A stretch of 61,317 nt of DNA from contig BGOG01000010.1 in NCBI GenBank assembly GCA_003569125.1, positions 1 to 61,317 on the forward strand, given 5' to 3'. The number at the start of each line of letters is the position of its first letter. Positions within the stretch are counted from its first letter, which is position 1. Below the pieces are notes generated by a model. The model made no database searches and was not told the origin of the DNA. It was given only the letters and a program-made list of their open reading frames with translations. Below are positions 32,225 to 41,602 of this stretch, piece by piece. The stretch is from Acidimicrobiaceae bacterium (lineage in GTDB: Bacteria > Actinomycetota > Acidimicrobiia > Acidimicrobiales > Ilumatobacteraceae). The translations under genes and the position numbers were made by a program.

Positions 32225-33531
32225 ATGGGCACGAACACAAATATGAATCCGATTGAACTTGCGACAAAAGTTATTGACTCAGGAGTTGTCGACCAGCCAC
32301 TAAATCGTGTGACCAACGAAATCACCGAACTCGCCGAAAACTTGGCGATCGTTGAAAGTTTCAGTCACAGCGCGGTCTTTGATACCGGCGACGGCTTGAT
32401 GTGTTTTGATGCCTCGGGGGCTGGCAGTGGCAAAGAAGTCGTGAAATCAATTCGCTCTTGGCGCAAAGACAGGGTCTCAAATTTGATTTATACGCATGGC
32501 CACGCTGATCATGTTGGTGGAAGTTTCGCGTTCGCTGCCGATGCAACCGAACATAATCATGAAAAACCCCATGTCATCGGCCACGAAAACGTCAACGCCC
32601 GAATCGACCGCTATGACCAAACCAGCGATTGGAATATTCGCATCAACCAGCGCCAGTTCGGGGGCATCAGAAGTGACATGGGCTTGAACATCGGCGAAAA
32701 CTTGAAACGCTTTTTGCCACGATCCACGATGCGACCAGACGAAACATTTCGTGAATCACATACATTCAAGGCGGGTGCTACAACTATCGAGTTGCATCAC
32801 GCTCGCGGTGAAACAGACGACCACTTATGGGCATGGTTACCCGAAAGAAATGGTTGTTTTCGGGCGATTTTGTAATTTGGAACTATCCAAATGCCGGCAA
32901 TCCACAAAAAGTTCAGCGCTACGCCTTTGAATGGGCGCAGGCATTGCGACGCATGATCGCCCAGGGTCCCGAGTTGCTCGTACCAGCACACGGTCTGCCG
33001 ATTGAAGGCAAGGCTCGAATCGCAACTGTGCTCGATGACATAGCCACTTCACTCGAGAGTCTCGTCACTCAGGTAATTGAGATGATGAACGCAGGAGAAA
33101 CTCTCGACGCGATCATTCACACGGTGAGGGTGCCGAAGAATATTCTAGAAAAGCCGTACATGCGACCGCTCTACGACGAACCAGAATTCGTCGTGCGAAA
33201 TATTTGGCGACTCTATGGCGGTTGGTGGGATGGTGCACCATCACGACTCAAGCCCGCGCCAGATAGTCAAGTGGCGAGCGAACTCGCATCACTTTCGGGC
33301 GGTGCAGAAAATTTGATGGCTCGCGCGCTCGAATTGATGGCCAGCGGCGATATTCGTTTGGCGTGTCATCTTGCAGACTTCGCTGGCTGGGCAGCACCGC
33401 AAGACGCGGCGATTCACGCCAATCGCGCCATAGTTTACGAACACCGCCGCAAGAGCGAACTCTCGTTGATGAGCAAAGGCATTTTCAAAGGTGCTGCACG
33501 CGAATCACAAGCAATCGCCGACCAGAAATAA
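32225..33531 (+). CDS. Metallo-beta-lactamase fold hydrolase, alkylsulfatase-like, frame-broken
   Basis: Zinc-binding motif THGHADHVGG is clear. The protein ends in a helical region (EKPYMRPLYDEPEFVVRNIWRLYGGWWDG ... LACHLADFAGWAAPQDA) matching the alkylsulfatase dimerisation domain (SdsA1/BDS1-like). One A is missing in the run 32848-32850; restoring it reads PERKWLFSGDFVIWNYPNAGNP with the second metal-site Asp. The corrected length is about 435 residues, shorter than secreted SdsA1 and with no visible signal peptide, so it is likely cytoplasmic. The substrate (alkyl sulfate or another ester) is unproven. Confidence 0.8.
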
Positions 33532-33536
33532 TTTAG

Positions 33537-33609
33537 TGGGCGCGACGGGGCTCGAACCCGGGACCTCTACCATGTCGAGGTAGCGCTCTACCAACTGAGC
33601 TACGCGCCC
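33537..33609 (-). tRNA. tRNA-Val (anticodon GAC)
   Basis: Cloverleaf on the minus strand: acceptor GGGCGCG/CGCGCCC (7 bp), D stem GCUC/GAGC, anticodon stem CUACC/GGUAG with loop UCGACAU (anticodon GAC), T loop UUCGAGC, discriminator A, no encoded CCA. Two oddities: position 33 is C instead of the nearly universal U, and the outermost T-stem pair (49-65) is C-U. Both could be single-base errors. Confidence 0.9.
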
Positions 33610-33702
33610 TTACTGAACTGCCAGCATAGCGCGCGAGTTTGTCGGTCAAAAGGTTGAAGTGCGACAATAGTGCTATTAGCAAAATCTGAATTTCGGGGGC
33701 AC

Positions 33703-34512
33703 ATGTCAAAGTTGACACTCAAAGATCTTTTCGAAGCCAAGGGCAAGCGACACCTGACTCAGGTTTTTGTGCGAACTCCGAATGAAGCAGCCGCGTGCGA
33801 AGAAGCCGGTATCGACATGCTCGTTGCAGCCGAACTGCACGATGGCCAGTCAAGTGACTACATCGGCATTCGCAAAGCGGCGCCGAACACTTTTCTGACA
33901 ATCGGTTTGGCAATCAACACTTACGCCGGTCAAGCCGAAATTCTGCGCAACGCATATCGACTCATGGGTGTTGGCGCCGACACACTTTATTGCGGATACG
34001 GAATGCCCACGGTCAAAGCGCTCGCAGACGAATACATCCCCGTGGTCGGCCACGTCGGCCTTGTGCCATATCGCAACTCACCATTTGGCGGCATGAAGGC
34101 TGTCGGCAAGACGAGCGCCGAAGCGTTGCGGGTCTTTGATCTCACCAAACAATACGAAGATGCCGGTGCAATCGGTGTCGAAATGGAAGTCGTGCCTGCG
34201 CAAGTCGCAACCGAAATCTCGAAGCGCACAAAGATGCTAATCATCGGCATGGGTGCTGGCGTCAACTGTGATGTTCAGTATCTTTTTGCGACCGATATTC
34301 TCGGCGACAATGAAGGACATGTGCCCCGACACTCGAAGGTCTACCGCGATTTCAAAAGTGAATACCATCGATTGCACCGCGAGTCGGTTGCTGCATTCAA
34401 AGAGTTTCGCAGCGATGTTCTCACTGGCGCATATCCGACAAAAAATAACGACGTTTCAATTGACAAGCGCGAGTTGACTGCGTTTCTTAAAGCAATAAAG
34501 TCTAAAAACTAG
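33703..34512 (+). CDS. PanB-like (ketopantoate hydroxymethyltransferase superfamily) protein lacking usual active-site motifs
   Basis: About 269 residues. The C-terminal half fits PanB: GHVGLVPYRNSPFGGMKAVGKT, VEMEVVPAQVATEIS (the conserved Glu), IIGMGAGVNCDVQ, DILGD. The N-terminal half does not. The metal/substrate motif VGDS is replaced by AAELHDG, the second Asp region by IGLAINTYA, and the VKxEGG lysine/glutamate motif by LYCGYG. It therefore keeps the TIM-barrel fold and probably one catalytic residue but not canonical PanB chemistry. ATG 33703, eight bases after a GGGGG run, is the likely start. It may act in a related aldol or lyase reaction; the function is unknown. Confidence 0.65.
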   Translation: MSKLTLKDLFEAKGKRHLTQVFVRTPNEAAACEEAGIDMLVAAELHDGQSSDYIGIRKAAPNTFLTIGLAINTYAGQAEILRNAYRLMGVGADTLYCGYGMPTVKALADEYIPVVGHVGLVPYRNSPFGGMKAVGKTSAEALRVFDLTKQYEDAGAIGVEMEVVPAQVATEISKRTKMLIIGMGAGVNCDVQYLFATDILGDNEGHVPRHSKVYRDFKSEYHRLHRESVAAFKEFRSDVLTGAYPTKNNDVSIDKRELTAFLKAIKSKN

Positions 34513-34548
34513 ACCGTGTTAACTAGACCGTATTAACTAGACCGTGTC
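34507..34548. repeat. Three tandem 14-bp repeats at panB-like/hemW ends
   Basis: Units AACTAGACCGTRTT at 34507-34520, 34521-34534 and 34535-34548 (last base C). Each CTAG gives a TAG stop on both strands; the first unit ends the PanB-like gene and the third ends hemW. The TAGACCGT core is shared with 10189-10214. Confidence 0.7.
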
Positions 34549-35616
34549 AATCAGTCGCATCGCGACCTCGTTGGCTAACAGTCGCCCGGCGCGGGTCAAA
34601 ACAATGCGATCTTGGCGCTGTTCGAGCAACTCACTCATCTCGTCGAGATCACCATCGCTAAACGAACCAATCGGTACGCCTTCGCGAGTGCGAACCAGTA
34701 GTTGCAACGCCTCACGCTTGCGAGTTTGCGCATCAAGGGTTTCGCTCGACGATTCTGGCGACTCGCCTGCCGTGACGAGTTCGATATATCGCTCGGGCGT
34801 GCGCACATTCCACCAGCGACGGCCGTTCAAATGCGCATGAGCCGCGCTGCCAAAACCTTCGTAGTTGCCTTGCTGCCAATACAGCGAATTGTGTTCGCAC
34901 TCGTGACCCGACTTGGCCCAATTCGAGATCTCATAATTGTTCAAACCAGTTGTTGAAAATATTTCGTCGACAATGATGTACTTGTCGGCTTGATCGTCGT
35001 CGTCTGGATGACGATCAAGTTGTGATGCCAATGCCGTGTTTGCTTCAACGGTTAATCCGTATGCAGAAACATGTGGCGGATCTAATGAGGTGACATCGGC
35101 AACAGTCTTTTGCCAGTCGCTAATTGACTCGCCTGCAGCACCGTAAATAATGTCTAGATTGAAACTTTCAAACCCAGCCTCACGCACATGCGCCACCGAT
35201 CGAACGACATTTTCGGGGTTGTGCGTGCGCCCGAGCGACTTCAACACGTGCTCAACTGTCGACTGCACGCCAATGCTGATTCGATTGACGCCACCAGCAC
35301 GAAAACTTTTCATCATCGCCAGCGTTATGTCATCTGGGTTGCATTCAACGGTTACTTCGGCGCCAGATGCAAGCGGTATTTCGGCAAGCACGCTGATTAA
35401 TTCATCGGCAGGCACAAGAGTCGGCGTGCCCCCACCGACAAACACACTCGTCGCTTTGGGCATCGAGTCGGCAACACTGCGCCGAATGTGCGTGCGCATC
35501 GCAGTTAAATAATCGCTCGTTAGTTGATGACGATCCGTGAATGTCGCGAACGCGCAGTAGTCACACTTCTTGGCACAAAATGGAATGTGAATATAAACAC
35601 CGAAGCCTGGGTGCAC
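34537..35616 (-). CDS. hemW: HemW-like radical SAM haem chaperone (coproporphyrinogen oxidase-like)
   Basis: 359 residues. Radical SAM cysteines in YIHIPFCAKKCDYCAFAT; VFVGGGTPTLVP, VECNPDD, RISIGVQS, NLDIIYGAAGE follow. The CNxCxxC-like HemW version of the motif (FCxxxCxYC) and length fit HemW rather than true HemN. Known HemW proteins bind haem and insert it into respiratory enzymes. It is the last gene of the minus-strand run that includes bldD-like, rsmE, dnaJ and hrcA, with a 4-base gap to the bldD-like stop. Confidence 0.9.
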   Translation of the reverse strand: MHPGFGVYIHIPFCAKKCDYCAFATFTDRHQLTSDYLTAMRTHIRRSVADSMPKATSVFVGGGTPTLVPADELISVLAEIPLASGAEVTVECNPDDITLAMMKSFRAGGVNRISIGVQSTVEHVLKSLGRTHNPENVVRSVAHVREAGFESFNLDIIYGAAGESISDWQKTVADVTSLDPPHVSAYGLTVEANTALASQLDRHPDDDDQADKYIIVDEIFSTTGLNNYEISNWAKSGHECEHNSLYWQQGNYEGFGSAAHAHLNGRRWWNVRTPERYIELVTAGESPESSSETLDAQTRKREALQLLVRTREGVPIGSFSDGDLDEMSELLEQRQDRIVLTRAGRLLANEVAMRLIDTV

Positions 35617-35620
35617 GGGT

Positions 35621-36148
35621 TTAACTTTGTGTTGTCGGTGGCACGAACAACAAGTCGAGATCTGCGAGTCTCGGGCCTACTTGATCAATTGGAATATCAA
35701 GCATCACCGCAATCGCTCGAGTGTCATGGGCGCGCACTGTTATAACTTTGCCATTGAAGTCTTGGCGCTGTACCTGAATCATCCGCAAGAAACGCTCGAG
35801 CATCTTGAATTCAAGTCCGTCCCGCATCGAAAGCTTCGCCACATCGATCCGCAACTTTGTTGGGGCTGATGCGCCTGGTTGATTCTCTTCAACTCGCATC
35901 GGGTCACGCGGCAACAACTGATCAATCGTCACGCCATAAAACTTCGCCAACTTCTCGAGCCTCGGCACCGAAATCGCTCGCTCGCCACGCTCGTATGCCC
36001 CAAGGACAGACGCCTTGAACTGCTCGTGAGATTGCAATTCAACCTCGCTGAGCGACAAGTTTTTTTGCTGACGGATTGAACGCAGGCGCTCGCCGACCAT
36101 CCGCGAGAACGGTGATGGCTCGTTTATCTCGTCGTCAGATGGGCTCAT
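35621..36148 (-). CDS. BldD-like regulator with c-di-GMP-binding signature
   Basis: 175 residues, full-length match in layout to Streptomyces BldD. The N-terminal XRE helix-turn-helix reads VGERLRSIRQQKNLSLSEVE, GAYERGERAISVPRLEKLAKFYGV. The C-terminal domain contains RQD, eight residues, then RAHD (QRQDFNGKVITVRAHD), which fits the RxD-x8-RxxD signature that binds tetrameric c-di-GMP in BldD. The start overlaps the rsmE end by 4 bases. A nucleotide-controlled dimeric repressor is inferred from the family. Confidence 0.85.
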   Translation of the reverse strand: MSPSDDEINEPSPFSRMVGERLRSIRQQKNLSLSEVELQSHEQFKASVLGAYERGERAISVPRLEKLAKFYGVTIDQLLPRDPMRVEENQPGASAPTKLRIDVAKLSMRDGLEFKMLERFLRMIQVQRQDFNGKVITVRAHDTRAIAVMLDIPIDQVGPRLADLDLLFVPPTTQS

Positions 36149-36831
36149 GGCTGGCCTTGTTTTCTTCGATAATCCGACATTAGAACAGCGGCACTGATCG
36201 CCGCTGTTTCTGCTCGCAAAACTGTGTCACCAAGCGAAACTAAACCAGCACAGTTTTGAGTTTCTTGTGGCGCAAATCCACCCTCTGGGCCGACTGCAAT
36301 TACCCGATGAGACGCGTCAAGGCAATCTCCGGTTGGGTCGGCGATAAATAGGTTGGCAATAGTCGACATCTCAGTTGCACCGTGCACGACTGGCAACCAT
36401 GTCCGACGCGATTGCATCGCCGCCTCACGCGCAACCCGTCTGAGCCGCTGAATATTCTTGTTCGACCGACCGTCATCCCAACGAACCACGCTGCGAATAG
36501 TTGGTGCCAACACAATAATTTCATCGATGCCGATTTCCGTGAGTTTCTGCACAGTCCACTCGGCACGCTCACCTTTGACTGGCGAAAACGCAACAGTTAA
36601 CCGCCAATTTGGCGCCGCAGTCGTAAAAACTTCACTCGTCGCCTCAATGCCCGCATCTGCGCTAACAACACATGAGCACCACTTACCCCTGCCGTCGCTC
36701 ACGGTTACTGCATCACTTGGCTTGACCCGTAAAACACGCAACAAATGATGCGCATCAATTTCGTCTAATGCTGGAGTGTCAATCGCATCAACAAACACAT
36801 GGGCTGTTGAATCGCGAAGTTCAGATATCAC
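36145..36831 (-). CDS. rsmE: 16S rRNA (uracil1498-N3)-methyltransferase
   Basis: SPOUT-class methyltransferase for m3U1498, 228 residues. Seen: HLLRVLRVKPSDAVTVSDGRG, AFSPVKGERAEWTVQKLTEIGIDEI, and the SAM knot VIAVGPEGGFAPQE ... LGDTVLRAETAAISA. The start overlaps the dnaJ stop by 4 bases, and its stop overlaps the bldD-like start: a tightly coupled heat-shock-associated operon order common in Gram-positives. Confidence 0.93.
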   Translation of the reverse strand: MISELRDSTAHVFVDAIDTPALDEIDAHHLLRVLRVKPSDAVTVSDGRGKWCSCVVSADAGIEATSEVFTTAAPNWRLTVAFSPVKGERAEWTVQKLTEIGIDEIIVLAPTIRSVVRWDDGRSNKNIQRLRRVAREAAMQSRRTWLPVVHGATEMSTIANLFIADPTGDCLDASHRVIAVGPEGGFAPQETQNCAGLVSLGDTVLRAETAAISAAVLMSDYRRKQGQP

Positions 36832-37985
36832 GAAAATGCAGACTTAATTTTCGACTTCACTCGACTTTCTTGGACCGTAAAAGATTCTCCACGAAGTTTC
36901 GCCAATTCTTCGAGCAATTCTCGTTCACGCGCGTTCAATTTTTTCGGCACAAAAATTGCGATCTGCACCCGAAGATCTCCACGCACTTGATTGCGGGTGC
37001 GTCCACCTTGATTCAAAGTCGGCACACCCCTGCCCTTCAAAACAAATTCATTGCCATGCTGAACTCCAGCCGGCACGATTAAAGTTTCGTCGCCATCTAA
37101 AGTCGCCAAAACAAATTCGGCGCCAAGAGCCGCTTGCGAAATTGATACTTTTACTTCGGTTATCAGATCATCTTCTTCGCGTCGATACATTTCGTGCTCG
37201 CCGACCTCAATGTGAAGATACAAATCGCCTGCTTCACCGCCACGCGGACCAACCCCTCCTCGATTTGTAACTCGCATCGTCTGACCCGTGGCGATGCCAG
37301 CGGGAATTTCGACCTTGTGTGTCTGCTCTCGGGTCACTCGACCCTCACCGTGGCAAGTCGCACAAGGTGTTTCGATTCGTTGACCTGCCCCGCGACACCT
37401 GCTGCACGGACTAGCCGTGACCATCTGACCAAGGATGCTTTGACGCGTTCGACGAATCTGACCGGTTCCGCCACAATCAGAACACGTCGACACCGAGGTT
37501 CCTGCTGCCGCACCCGTTGCACTGCAATCATCGCAACGCACAGCCGTACGAACAGTCACCGAAGAAGTGCAACCAAAGACGGCCTCGGCGAATTCGATTC
37601 GCAATTGAGTTTCTAAATCAGGACCTCGTTGCGGACCGTTCTGCTGACTTCGACCGCCACCGCCACCAAACGGCGAATCTCCACCAAAAAATGCATCAAA
37701 GATGCTGCCGAACCCGCCACCACCAAACGGGTCGCCACCCGCACCGTTGCCGCGACCTGCGCCCGAGATTCCTGCTTCACCAAATTGGTCATAGCGAGCG
37801 CGAGTATTTTGGTCAGACAACACCTCATACGCCCGACTCAACTCTTTGAATTGTTCTTCTGCCTCAGGATTATTCGGGTTCGCATCGGGATGCAACTCGC
37901 GCGCACGTTTGCGATACGCACGCTTCAACTCTTCTTGACTCGCCGTCTGCGATACGCCCAACAACTTATAAAAATCTGTCGCCAT
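36828..37985 (-). CDS. dnaJ: Chaperone DnaJ
   Basis: 385 residues. Order: J domain (DFYKLLGVSQTASQEELKRAYRK, HPD), Gly/Phe-rich linker with FGGGG, four zinc-finger repeats (CDDCSATG, CSDCGGTG, CSRCRGAG, CATCHGEG), and C-terminal substrate domains. It works with DnaK and GrpE, neither of which is in the window. It is downstream of hrcA with a 6-base gap. Confidence 0.95.
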   Translation of the reverse strand: MATDFYKLLGVSQTASQEELKRAYRKRARELHPDANPNNPEAEEQFKELSRAYEVLSDQNTRARYDQFGEAGISGAGRGNGAGGDPFGGGGFGSIFDAFFGGDSPFGGGGGRSQQNGPQRGPDLETQLRIEFAEAVFGCTSSVTVRTAVRCDDCSATGAAAGTSVSTCSDCGGTGQIRRTRQSILGQMVTASPCSRCRGAGQRIETPCATCHGEGRVTREQTHKVEIPAGIATGQTMRVTNRGGVGPRGGEAGDLYLHIEVGEHEMYRREEDDLITEVKVSISQAALGAEFVLATLDGDETLIVPAGVQHGNEFVLKGRGVPTLNQGGRTRNQVRGDLRVQIAIFVPKKLNARERELLEELAKLRGESFTVQESRVKSKIKSAFS

Positions 37986-37991
37986 AAAGTT

Positions 37992-38996
37992 TTAGTTCTC
38001 GGTTAGACGGCGACCGAGACGATCGCTAACGAGTTCTACAGTCGCCAATGCCTGAGGATAATTCATGCGTGTTGGCCCAAGTACGCCGACAGTTCCAACG
38101 TTTTCTCCGTCCGCCAACACCGGCGCCAAGACGACCGAACAAGCAGAAAGTGGCGCAACGCCGTGCTCGGCGCCAATTGCTACAGACAATCCGCGATTCA
38201 ACATGTCGCGCACCAAGGTAACCACGACATATTGCTGTTCGAGCGTATGCAAAACATTGCGCACGATCTCGACCGCATCGAACGCTTCAGCCATCTGCGA
38301 CGCACCACCAACAAAAAACGACTCGTCGTTGCGAGTGCGATCAAGGGATGCAAGAACTTTCTCACAAAGTGGCGAAATATCATCGACCAGTTTCTGGTTG
38401 GCATCACGCATCAATTGAATGTCGCGCAATGGGGCCTGCAACATCAACTTCTGCAACTTGAAAACAGCATTCAAAATATTCTCGTCCGAAACATCTTGAC
38501 TGATCTCGAGTTGCTCATTTTCGACAGAACCATTTGACAACACCACGACGACCGTGAGATGGTGGCTTGAGAGTCGCACGAGTTGAACTGAACGAACAAC
38601 TGCAACTTCAACGCTCGGCCCAATCACTACTGATGCATAATTGGTTAGTTGTGTCAGCAACGTTGAGGTTCGTTGCAAAGTTTCCTCGAGTCGAAAGTGT
38701 GCACTCTCGAAAAAACTTCCGACTTTGGCTTGCTCAAGCGATCCAAGACTTCCGTTTGGTACGAGGTTGTCGACGAAAAATCGATATCCCTTGTCAGTCG
38801 GTATGCGACCAGCAGAAGTGTGGGGCTGGGTTAAAAAACCCTCACGCTCAAGTGCGGCCATGTCGTTGCGCACTGTGGCCGACGAAACCGCGAATTCTTG
38901 CGACTTGGCAATATGCGACGAGCCAACCGGTAGCGCGGTGGCGATGTACTCCTCGACGATTGCTCGGAGGATTGCGGTTTTACGATCATCAAGCAT
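37992..38996 (-). CDS. hrcA: Heat-inducible transcription repressor HrcA
   Basis: About 334 residues. N-terminal winged helix (MLDDRKTAILRAIVEEYIATALPVGSSHIAKS, SSATVRNDMAALEREGFL, HTSAGRIPTDKGYRFFVD) and C-terminal GAEHGVAPLSACSVVLAP, GVLGPTRMNYPQALATV are diagnostic. ATG at 38996 is chosen over TTG at 39005, which directly abuts the photolyase stop. HrcA normally represses via a CIRCE element; I see no clear CIRCE in this window. Confidence 0.94.
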   Translation of the reverse strand: MLDDRKTAILRAIVEEYIATALPVGSSHIAKSQEFAVSSATVRNDMAALEREGFLTQPHTSAGRIPTDKGYRFFVDNLVPNGSLGSLEQAKVGSFFESAHFRLEETLQRTSTLLTQLTNYASVVIGPSVEVAVVRSVQLVRLSSHHLTVVVVLSNGSVENEQLEISQDVSDENILNAVFKLQKLMLQAPLRDIQLMRDANQKLVDDISPLCEKVLASLDRTRNDESFFVGGASQMAEAFDAVEIVRNVLHTLEQQYVVVTLVRDMLNRGLSVAIGAEHGVAPLSACSVVLAPVLADGENVGTVGVLGPTRMNYPQALATVELVSDRLGRRLTEN

Positions 38997-39005
38997 TGAC
39001 TGCAA

Positions 39006-40381
39006 TTATCCTACCGAACGGTTGTTTTCTCCGCTGATTTTGTAACGACTTAAAGCCTCATCGCGCTCTTGCGAATGATCAACCATCGGCGCCGTGTAAT
39101 TACCGAAAAGCGCACTTTCCATCAGCCAGGGCGAATGAATATATTTCTTGGGAACTTCGGCAAGTTCTGGAATCCACTGACGAACAAAATTGCCATCCGG
39201 ATCGAATCTTTCGCCCTGCAGAACTGGATTAAAGATTCTGAAATATGGTGCTGCGTCGGTTCCAGTACCCGCTGTCCACTGCCAACCGTGATTATTAGAA
39301 GCGATGTCTCCGTCTACGAGATGCTTCATGAAAAATTTCGCTCCCCACTGCCACGGCAAATGTAGATCTTTGACCAAAAAACTCGCGGCGATCATTCGCA
39401 CACGATTGTGCATCCATCCTGTTGCCAACATTTGTCGCATCCCTGCATCAACGATTGGATATCCGGTGTTGCCCGCACACCATTGGGCGAACTTCTTTTT
39501 AGCCTGAGCATCGGTATCTACTTGAATGCTGTCCATTTTCGGCTGAAGGTTTTTCCATGTCGTATGTGGATGATGAAACAACACATCGCCGTAAAACTCG
39601 CGCCAACAAAGTTCGCTGCGATAGTGATCATGATCTGGGTTGGGCTCAAGTTCGGCCAATAACTGTCTCGGATGAATCGTTCCGAAGCGCAAGTACACCG
39701 ACATCTTGCTGCATCCATCTCGATCCGGATTATTGCGTTCAGTTTTGTATTTATTCAAACCGGTTTTCGCAAAATTCTCCCAGCGCTTCCACGCGGCTTT
39801 TGATCCAACATCGACAATTTTTGCCGTCAAAACGGATCAGACGGAATCTCCTGCGTCTTAACATCTGGCGCGCCAAACCATTTGACGGTCGCTTTGCGCG
39901 TCGGCGCTGGCCAACCATGCGCCAACCAAACTTTAGAAAATGGTGTGAACACTGCGTACGGTGTGTTGTCTGCCTTGCGCACCGTGCCCGGTTCAACTGC
40001 ATATGGTGAGCCGACATGATTCAACTTTGCACCGACTTTCGCCAGCGCCGTCGCCACCGCAGCGTCGCGCTTTTGCCCGTATGGTGCAAAATCTTTGGCC
40101 GCGAATACTTCTGTTGCACCTACTTCTTTGGCAACTTGCGCGACGATTTCAACCGGGTTGCCGATGCGCACAACGAGCGCCCCTGACATTTGATCATTCA
40201 AATCACGCAGCGATCGAAACAAAAATGCGAGGCGCGGAGCACCGGACCGATTCAGAAACATTGGATCAAGCACGAACAGCGGCGTCACTTTGCCAGATTG
40301 GCTCGCCTTGATTGCCGCAACGAGCGCCGGATTGTCTTCGAGCCGTAAATCACGACGAAACCACATCACCGACTCATTCAT
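39006..40381 (-). CDS. phr: Deoxyribodipyrimidine photolyase, frame break at T run
   Basis: Light-driven repair of pyrimidine dimers with FAD. The N-terminal antenna domain begins VMWFRRDLRLEDNPALV; the C-terminal FAD domain has YLRFGTIHPRQLL, ELCWREFYGDVLFH, GYPIVDAGMRQMLATGWMHNRVRM, DGDIASNNHGWQW. The first part stops after SDPF; adding one T to the four-base run 39829-39832 gives SDPFLTAKIVDVG and one protein of about 458 residues. Presence of a photolyase suits a sunlit surface-water bacterium. Confidence 0.9.
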
Positions 40382-40395
40382 TTAACACCATTCCT

Positions 40396-41588
40396 CTATC
40401 GCCACGCCACTGAAGTTACCACCGCACAAATTATTGCAATCACACCGCCATAAGCCAACGACCACTCAACTGAGAGATTATCTGCAATCAATCCTGTTAT
40501 CGGGCCTCCAATTGGAGTGCTTCCAAGAAATGCGACCGCTGTCAATGCCAACAGTCGACCGCGCATATCTGGCGGTGATTCTTGCTGACTGATTGCGTTA
40601 CCAGATGCGATCATCGCCGCACCTCCCAAACCAAGCGGCACACTCAATAGAAACGCCACAAGCAGATTTGGTGCAAACGCCAAACCAATCGCCGACATGC
40701 CGAGCAACGCAATGTTGCCGACAAACCATCTCATTGAAACAATTTTGAGTCGTGCGGTCAACAGTGCACCAGCAAGATTGCCGATGCCGGTTGTCGCCAT
40801 TATCCAACCGAATGCTCGGGCGTCACCCCACCGAACATCGGCGAGTTTCGGCAATGCCACACCATAATTAAATGCAAAAGTACTAACCATTAGATAGACA
40901 GAAAACATCGTCAGCAAACGACGGTTTCCGGCCACGTATCTGAACACATCGCGAACAGGCGATCCGCCCGCTGGTCGTTGCATTGCTGGATACATTTCAG
41001 ATTTTCGCAGACCGGTGATGCCATAAATCATCGCCGCATATGAAAAACCATTCAGGATAAAAAGCCAACCGGTACCAAGTGGACCAACGAGCAAAGTTGC
41101 GATCGCCGCACCAAAAATTCGAGAACCCGTCATCACCGCGGTATTCAGCGACATTGCATTCGGCAAATCAACGGGCGGCACAAGTTCTGTCACGAGCCCG
41201 CGTCGAGCAGGATTATCGAACGCGCCAATAATGCCCAACAACAGCGACAATGTATAGACGATTGGCACGTTGATAAAGCCCGTGAGATCAAGTACACCAA
41301 GTAGAAATGCTTGACCCGCGAGCGCACTTTGGGTGATGATCGCGATTCGCCGACGATTATGTCGGTCTGCCAACGCTCCGCACCAAGTACCAAAAACAAG
41401 CATCGGTAAAAACTGAAACGCGACGTTATACCCAAGATCTGCTGCGTTTCCGGTTAGTCGATAAATCAGCAGTGAAGAAGCGGTTAACTGCAACCAACTA
41501 CCAATATTTGAAAACAGAAGACTCGCGAAAAAAATTTTTGCATTAAAATATTTGAGCGAGCGAAAATACCGCTGCGATTGTCAGACAT
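40396..41588 (-). CDS. MFS transporter (MFS_3/EntS-like), N-terminal frame break
   Basis: Paralogue of the exporter at 8.9 kb. Seen: FSNIGSWLQLTASSLLIYRLTG, GALADRHNRRRIAIITQSAL, FDNPARRGLVTELVPPVDLPNAMSLNTAVM. The N-terminal frame (RYFRSLKYFNAKIFFASLL) has no start codon before a stop. ATG at 41588 (MSDNRS) joins it if one base is missing near 41569-41576, giving about 397 residues. The start lies 15 bases after lepA on the same strand. Substrate unknown. Confidence 0.82.
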
Positions 41589-41602
41589 TATTACCGCACG
41601 AA

